A DNA stretch of 64,000 nt, taken from the NCBI RefSeq assembly GCF_029227915.1, contig NC_079881.1, positions 1,054,001 through 1,118,000 on the forward strand, written 5' to 3'. Numbering within the stretch: position 1 is the first letter of the stretch; the number at the start of each line of letters is the position of its first letter. The translations under genes and the position numbers were made by a program. Below the pieces are notes generated by a model. The model was not told where the DNA came from. It saw only the letters and a list, made by a program, of their open reading frames with translations, and ran no database searches. Shown one piece after another: positions 60,034 through 64,000 of the stretch. This DNA comes from Hydractinia symbiolongicarpus. Taxonomy: Eukaryota > Cnidaria > Hydrozoa > Anthoathecata > Hydractiniidae.

Positions 60034-62063
60034 TACCACTAAAACGCAAGAGACTTGTAGTTTTCAGAAATGTTTTCATTTTTGATGAGACGCTTAATGA
60101 AAGTGGTTTAATCGCCGGCAAACGAAAACTCGCGCTTTCCCGTACATCCCGGGCTTTGCCCGTGTAGTCGAATGTATACAAAGAAAGTACCCTGTGAGTA
60201 AACTCATTTCCAAAACGATTTTTTAAATTATCTCTTCACCACTAAAACGCATGAGACTTGTAGTTATCAAAAATGTTTTCATTTTTGATGAGACGCTGAA
60301 TAAAAGAGGTTTAATCGCCGGCAAACGAAAACCCGCGATTTCCCGTAAATCACGGATTCGGCCCGTATAGTCAAAAGTATAAAAAGAAGGTACCCAGGGA
60401 GTAAACTCATTTCCCGAACGATTTTTTAAATTATTTTTTCACCACTAAAACGCATGAGACTTGTAGTTTTCAGAAATGTTTTCATTTTTGATGAGATGCT
60501 TAGTGAAAGTGGTTTAATCGCCGGCAAACGAAATTCCGCGATTTCCCGTAAATCCCGGGCTTGGCCCGTGTAGTCGAATGTATACAAAGAAAGTACCCTG
60601 TGAGTAAACTCATTTCCAAAACGATTTTTTAAATTATCTCTTCACCACTAAAACGCATGAGACTTGTAGTTATCAAAAATGTTTTCATTTTTGATCAGAC
60701 GCTGAATAAAAGGAGTTTAATCGCCGGCAAACGAAAACCCGCCATTTTCCGTAAACACAGGACTCGGCCCGTATAGCCAAAAGTATACAAAGGAAGTACC
60801 CAGGGAGTAAACTCATTTCCCGAACGATTTTTTAAATCATTTTTTCACCACTAAAGCACATGAGACTTGTAGTTTTTAAAAATGTTTTCATTTTTGATGA
60901 GACGCTGAATAAAAGAAGTTTAATCGCCGGCAAACGAAAACCCGCGACTTCCCGTAAATCCCCGACTCGGCCCGTATAGTCAAAAGTATACAAAGAAAGT
61001 ACCCAGGGAGTAAACTCATTTCCAAAACGATTTTTTAAATTATTTTTTCACCACCAAAACGCATGAGACTTGTAGTTTTCAAAAATGTTTTCATTTCTGA
61101 AGAGACGCTGAATAAAAGAAGTTTAATCGCCGGCAAACGAAAACCCGCCATTTCCCGTAAACCCCGGACTCGGCCTGTATAGTCAAAAGTATACAAAGAA
61201 AGTACCCAGGGAGTAAACTCATTTTCAAAACGATTTTTTAAATTATTTTTTCACCACTAAAACGCATGAGACTTGTAGTTTTCAAAAATGTTTTCATTTC
61301 TGATGAGACGCTGAATAAAAGAAGTTTAATCGCCGGCAAACGAAAACCCGCCATTTCCCGTAAACCCCGGACTCGGCCCGTATAGTCAAAAGTATACAAA
61401 GAAAGTACCCAGGGAGTAAACTCATTTCCCGAACGATTATTTAAATTATTATTTCACCACTAAAGCTCACGAGACTTGTAGTTTTTAAAAATGTTTTAAT
61501 TTTTGATGAGACGCTGAATAAAAGAAGTTTAATCGCCGGCAAACGAAAACCCGCGATTTCCCGTAAATCCCGGGCTTGGCTTGTATAGTCGAATGTATAC
61601 AAAGAAAGTACCCTGTGAGTAAACTCATTTCCAAAACGATTTTTTAAATTATCTTTTCACCACTAAAACGCATGAGACTTGTAGTTTTCAAAAATGTTTT
61701 CATTTCTGATGAGACGCTGAATACAAGAAGTTTAATCGCCGGCAAACGAAAACCCGCGATTTCCCGTAAATCCCGGACTCGGCCCGTATAGTCAAAAGTA
61801 TACAAAGAAGGTAACCAGGGAGTAAACTCATTTCCCGAAAGATTTTTTAAATTATTTTTTCTTCACTAAAACGCATGACACTTGTAGTTTTCAAAAATGT
61901 TTTCATTTTTGGTGAGACGCTGAATAAAAGAAGTTTAATTGCCGGCAAACGAAAACCCGCCATTTCCCGTAAACCCCGGACTCGGCCCGTATAGTCAAAG
62001 GTATACAACGAAAGTACCCAGGGAGTAAAGTCATTTCCCGAACGATTTTTTAAATTATTATTT
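60034..62063 (+). repeat. HOR decamer Q-E-F-G-H-I-I-K-N-L, copy 2 (2030 bp)
   Basis: Same ten units as copy 1 without any length change. I noted only a few differences, such as GGGCTTTGCCCG for GGGCTTGGCCCG near 60151, CACGGATTCGG for CCCGGATTCGG near 60353, and TTATCTCTTC for TTTTCTCTTC near 60637. Identity is therefore above 99% by eye. Confidence 0.93.
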
Positions 62064-63484
62064 CACCACTAAAACGCAAGAGACTTGTAGTTTTCAGAAA
62101 TGTTTTCATTTTTGATGAGACGCTTAATGAAAGTGGTTTAATCGCCGGCAAACGAAAACTCGCGCTTTCCCGTACATCCCGGGCTTGGCCCGTGTAGTCG
62201 AATGTATACAAAGAAAGTACCCTGTGAGTAAACTCATTTCCAAAACGATTTTTTAAATTATCTCTTCACCACTAAAACGCATGAGACTTGTAGTTATCAA
62301 AAATGTTTTCATTTTTGATGAGACGCTGAATAAAAGAGGTTTAATCGCCGGCAAACGAAAACCCGCGATTTCCCGTATATCCCGGATTCGGCCCGTATAG
62401 TCAAAAGTATAAAAAGAAGGTACCCAGGGAGTAAACTCATTTCCCGAACGATTTTTTAAATTATTTTTTCACCACTAAAACGCATGAGACTTGTAGTTTT
62501 CAGAAATGTTTTCATTTTTGATGAGATGCTTAGTGAAAGTGGTTTAATCGCCGGCAAACGAAATTCCGCGATTTCCCGTAAATCCCGGGCTTGGCCCGTG
62601 TAGTCGAATGTATACAAAGAAAGTACCCTGTGAGTAAACTCATTTCCAAAACGATTTTTTAAATTATCTCTTCACCACTAAAACGCATGAGACTTGTAGT
62701 TATCAAAAATGTTTTCATTTTTGATCAGACGCTGAATAAAAGGAGTTTAATCGCCGGCAAACGAAAACTCGCCATTTTCCGTAAACACAGGACTCGGCCC
62801 GTATAGCCAAAAGTATACAAAGGAAGTACCCAGGGAGTAAACTCATTTCCCGAACGATTTTTTAAATTATTTTTTCACCACTAAAGCACATGAGACTTGT
62901 AGTTTTTAAAAATGTTTTCATTTTTGATGAGACGCTGAATAAAAGAAGTTTAATCGCCGGCAAACGAAAACCCGCGACTTCCCGTAAATCCCCGACTCGG
63001 CCCGTATAGTCAAAAGTATACAAAGAAAGTACCCAGGGAGTAAACTCATTTCCAAAACGATTTTTTAAATTATTTTTTCACCACCAAAACGCATGAGACT
63101 TGTAGTTTTCAAAAATGTTTTCATTTCTGAAGAGACGCTGAATAAAAGAAGTTTAATCGCCGGCAAACGAAAACCCGCCATTTCCCGTAAACCCCGGACT
63201 CGGCCTGTATAGTCAAAAGTATACAAAGAAAGTACCCTGTGAGTAAACTCATTTTCAAAACGATTTTTTAAATTATTTTTTCACCACTAAAACGCATGAG
63301 ACTTGTAGTTTTCAAAAATGTTTTCATTTCTGATGAGACGCTGAATAAAAGAAGTTTAATCGCCGGCAAACGAAAACCCGCCATTTCCCGTAAACCCCGG
63401 ACTCGGCCCGTATAGTCAAAAGTATACAAAGAAGGTAACCAGGGAGTAAACTCATTTCCCGAAAGATTTTTTAAATTATTTTTT
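62064..63484 (+). repeat. HOR decamer, copy 3, truncated to seven units
   Basis: Units Q, E, F, G, H, I and I/N from 62064 to 63484. It keeps the decamer markers (GATCAGACGC, CTGAAGAGACG, CACCACCAAAACG) but the seventh unit leaves the pattern near 63430, switching to the N tail GAAGGTAACCAGG. K, N and L are missing. Confidence 0.9.
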
Positions 63485-64000
63485 CTTCACTAAAACGCAT
63501 GAGACTTGTAGTTTACAAAAATGTTTTCATTTTTGATGAGACGCTGAATAAAAGAAGTTTAATTGCCGGCAAACGAAAACCTGCGATTTCCCGTAAATAC
63601 CGGACTCGGCCCGTATAGTCAAAAGTATTCAAAGAAAGTACCCTGGGAGTAAACTCATTTCCCGAACGATTTTTTAAATTATTATTTCACCACTAAAACG
63701 CAAGAGACTTGTAGTTTTCAGAAATGTTTTCATTTTTGATGAGACGCTTAATGAAAGTGGTTTAGTCGCCGGCAAACAAAAACTCGCGCTTTCCCGTACA
63801 TCCCGGGCTTGGCCCGTAAAGTCGAATGTATACAAAGAAGATACCCTGTGAGTAAACTCATTTCCAAAACGATTTTTTAAATTATCTTTTCACCACTAAA
63901 ACGCATGAGACTTGCAGTTTTCAAAAATGTTTTCATTTTTGATGAGACGCTGAATAAAAGAAGTTTAATCGCCGGCAAACGAAAACCTGCGATTTCCCGT
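63485..64000 (+). repeat. Mosaic end of window (O/C, Q, partial unit)
   Basis: The unit at 63485 has an O head (TTCTTCACTAAAACG) but lacks the GACAC variant and continues as class C (GTTTACAAAAATG, CCTGCGATTTCCC). A Q unit follows at 63688 (CGCGCTTTCC at 63785, 1624 bp after the previous one), with a private GTAAAGTCGAATG and GAAGATACCC. A 110-bp partial unit starts at 63891 and is cut by the window edge. The array evidently continues beyond. Confidence 0.85.

Larger units (their letters stand above)
1..64000 (+). repeat. 203-bp satellite DNA array, continuous across the window
   Basis: Every stretch of the window is the same unit in head-to-tail orientation. CACCACT (or a one-base variant) recurs at 61, 264, 467, 670, 873 and 1076, and anchors down to 63891 agree with a 203-bp step apart from listed indels. 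About 315 units are present. The idealised unit is about 38% G+C (77 of 203 bases). Because 203 is not a multiple of 3, any reading frame shifts in each unit. No gene, transposon insertion, inverted block or non-satellite spacer was seen anywhere, so every stretch without a gene is filled by this repeat. Known biology: long uninterrupted arrays with higher-order repeats typify eukaryotic centromeric or pericentromeric satellites. Centromere location is inference. I do not recognise a named satellite family. Confidence 0.98.

Noticed and set aside
1-64000. CRISPR array
   Set aside because: Repeats are 203 bp, contiguous and similar along their whole length; there are no short repeats with unique spacers and no cas genes.
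1-64000. Ribosomal DNA spacer repeats
   Set aside because: Spacer repeats flank rRNA genes; no rRNA-like sequence occurs in 64 kb and the array is far longer than a typical spacer.
1-64000. Transposon or retrotransposon insertions, telomeric repeats, inversions
   Set aside because: Anchor spacing stays at 202-204 bp apart from four explained units, orientation never changes, and no foreign sequence or telomere-type short repeat interrupts the array.

Overview
The whole 64 kb window is one uninterrupted tandem array of a satellite DNA. The unit is 203 bp, about 38% G+C, always in the same orientation. I followed the unit phase by anchoring on the CACCACT motif (position 1 of my monomer) from base 61 to base 63891. 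I count about 315 consecutive units plus a partial unit at each end. I see no protein-coding gene, rRNA, tRNA, transposon, telomere repeat or CRISPR array. Open frames of 62 to 102 codons occur, but they are by-products of the repeat.

A megabase-style array of this kind, with higher-order repeats (HORs), points to a eukaryotic chromosome, most likely a centromeric or pericentromeric block. The species cannot be named from the sequence. CpG is over-represented in the monomer (13 CpG in 203 bp, observed/expected about 1.8). That fits a lineage with little CpG methylation decay, such as many invertebrates, or a very recently amplified array.

Monomers fall into recurrent classes, lettered here by diagnostic motifs. 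D: CGCTTAGTGAAAGTGG with TCGCTGGC. E: GTAGTATTC with CGGATTCGG. F: GAGATGCTTAGTG with TGTAGTCGAATG. G: AAAAGGAG with TATAGCC and CAAAGGAAG. H: AAAGCACATGAG with CCCCGACTCGG. I: CATTTCTGATGAG with CCGCCATTTCCC. C: GTTTACAAAAATG. K: AAAGCCCACGAG, preceded by GATTATTTAAATTATT. N: CATTTCTGATGAG, ending GAAGGTAACC. O: TTCTTCACTAAAACG with CGCTTAATG. L: TCAAAGGTATACAACG. M: ATGTTTTTTATTTTTG (204 bp). P: AACCACTAAAAACCC with TATATTC (204 bp). Q: AACGCAAGAG with CGCGCTTTCC. Part of the order, E-F-G-H-I-(K)-N-O-L, recurs throughout, so the array looks like a shuffled ancestral multi-monomer unit.

Layout: 1-1278 pentamer DEFGC; 1752-5215 a 1732-bp out-of-register duplication with a 311-bp chimeric unit; 5447-8290 and 12962-17024 two paralogous segments; 6869-12758 heptamer DEFGHIC (1422 bp) in full and partial copies; 17634-25752 nonamer and octamer DEFGGHIK (1624 bp); 25956-26146 a 191-bp deletion unit; 28381-32895 octamer GHKNOGMF (1625 bp); 32442-39527 a 3746-bp duplication carrying an 89-bp truncated unit; 39528-44805 mosaic; 44806-57596 a 6294-bp (31-unit) near-identical tandem duplication containing pentamers INOLH (1015 bp); 58004-63484 decamer QEFGHIIKNL (2030 bp), two full copies and one partial; then mosaic to the end. 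The array therefore has at least three nested levels: monomer, HOR of 3-10 monomers, and multi-kilobase duplication of HOR blocks.
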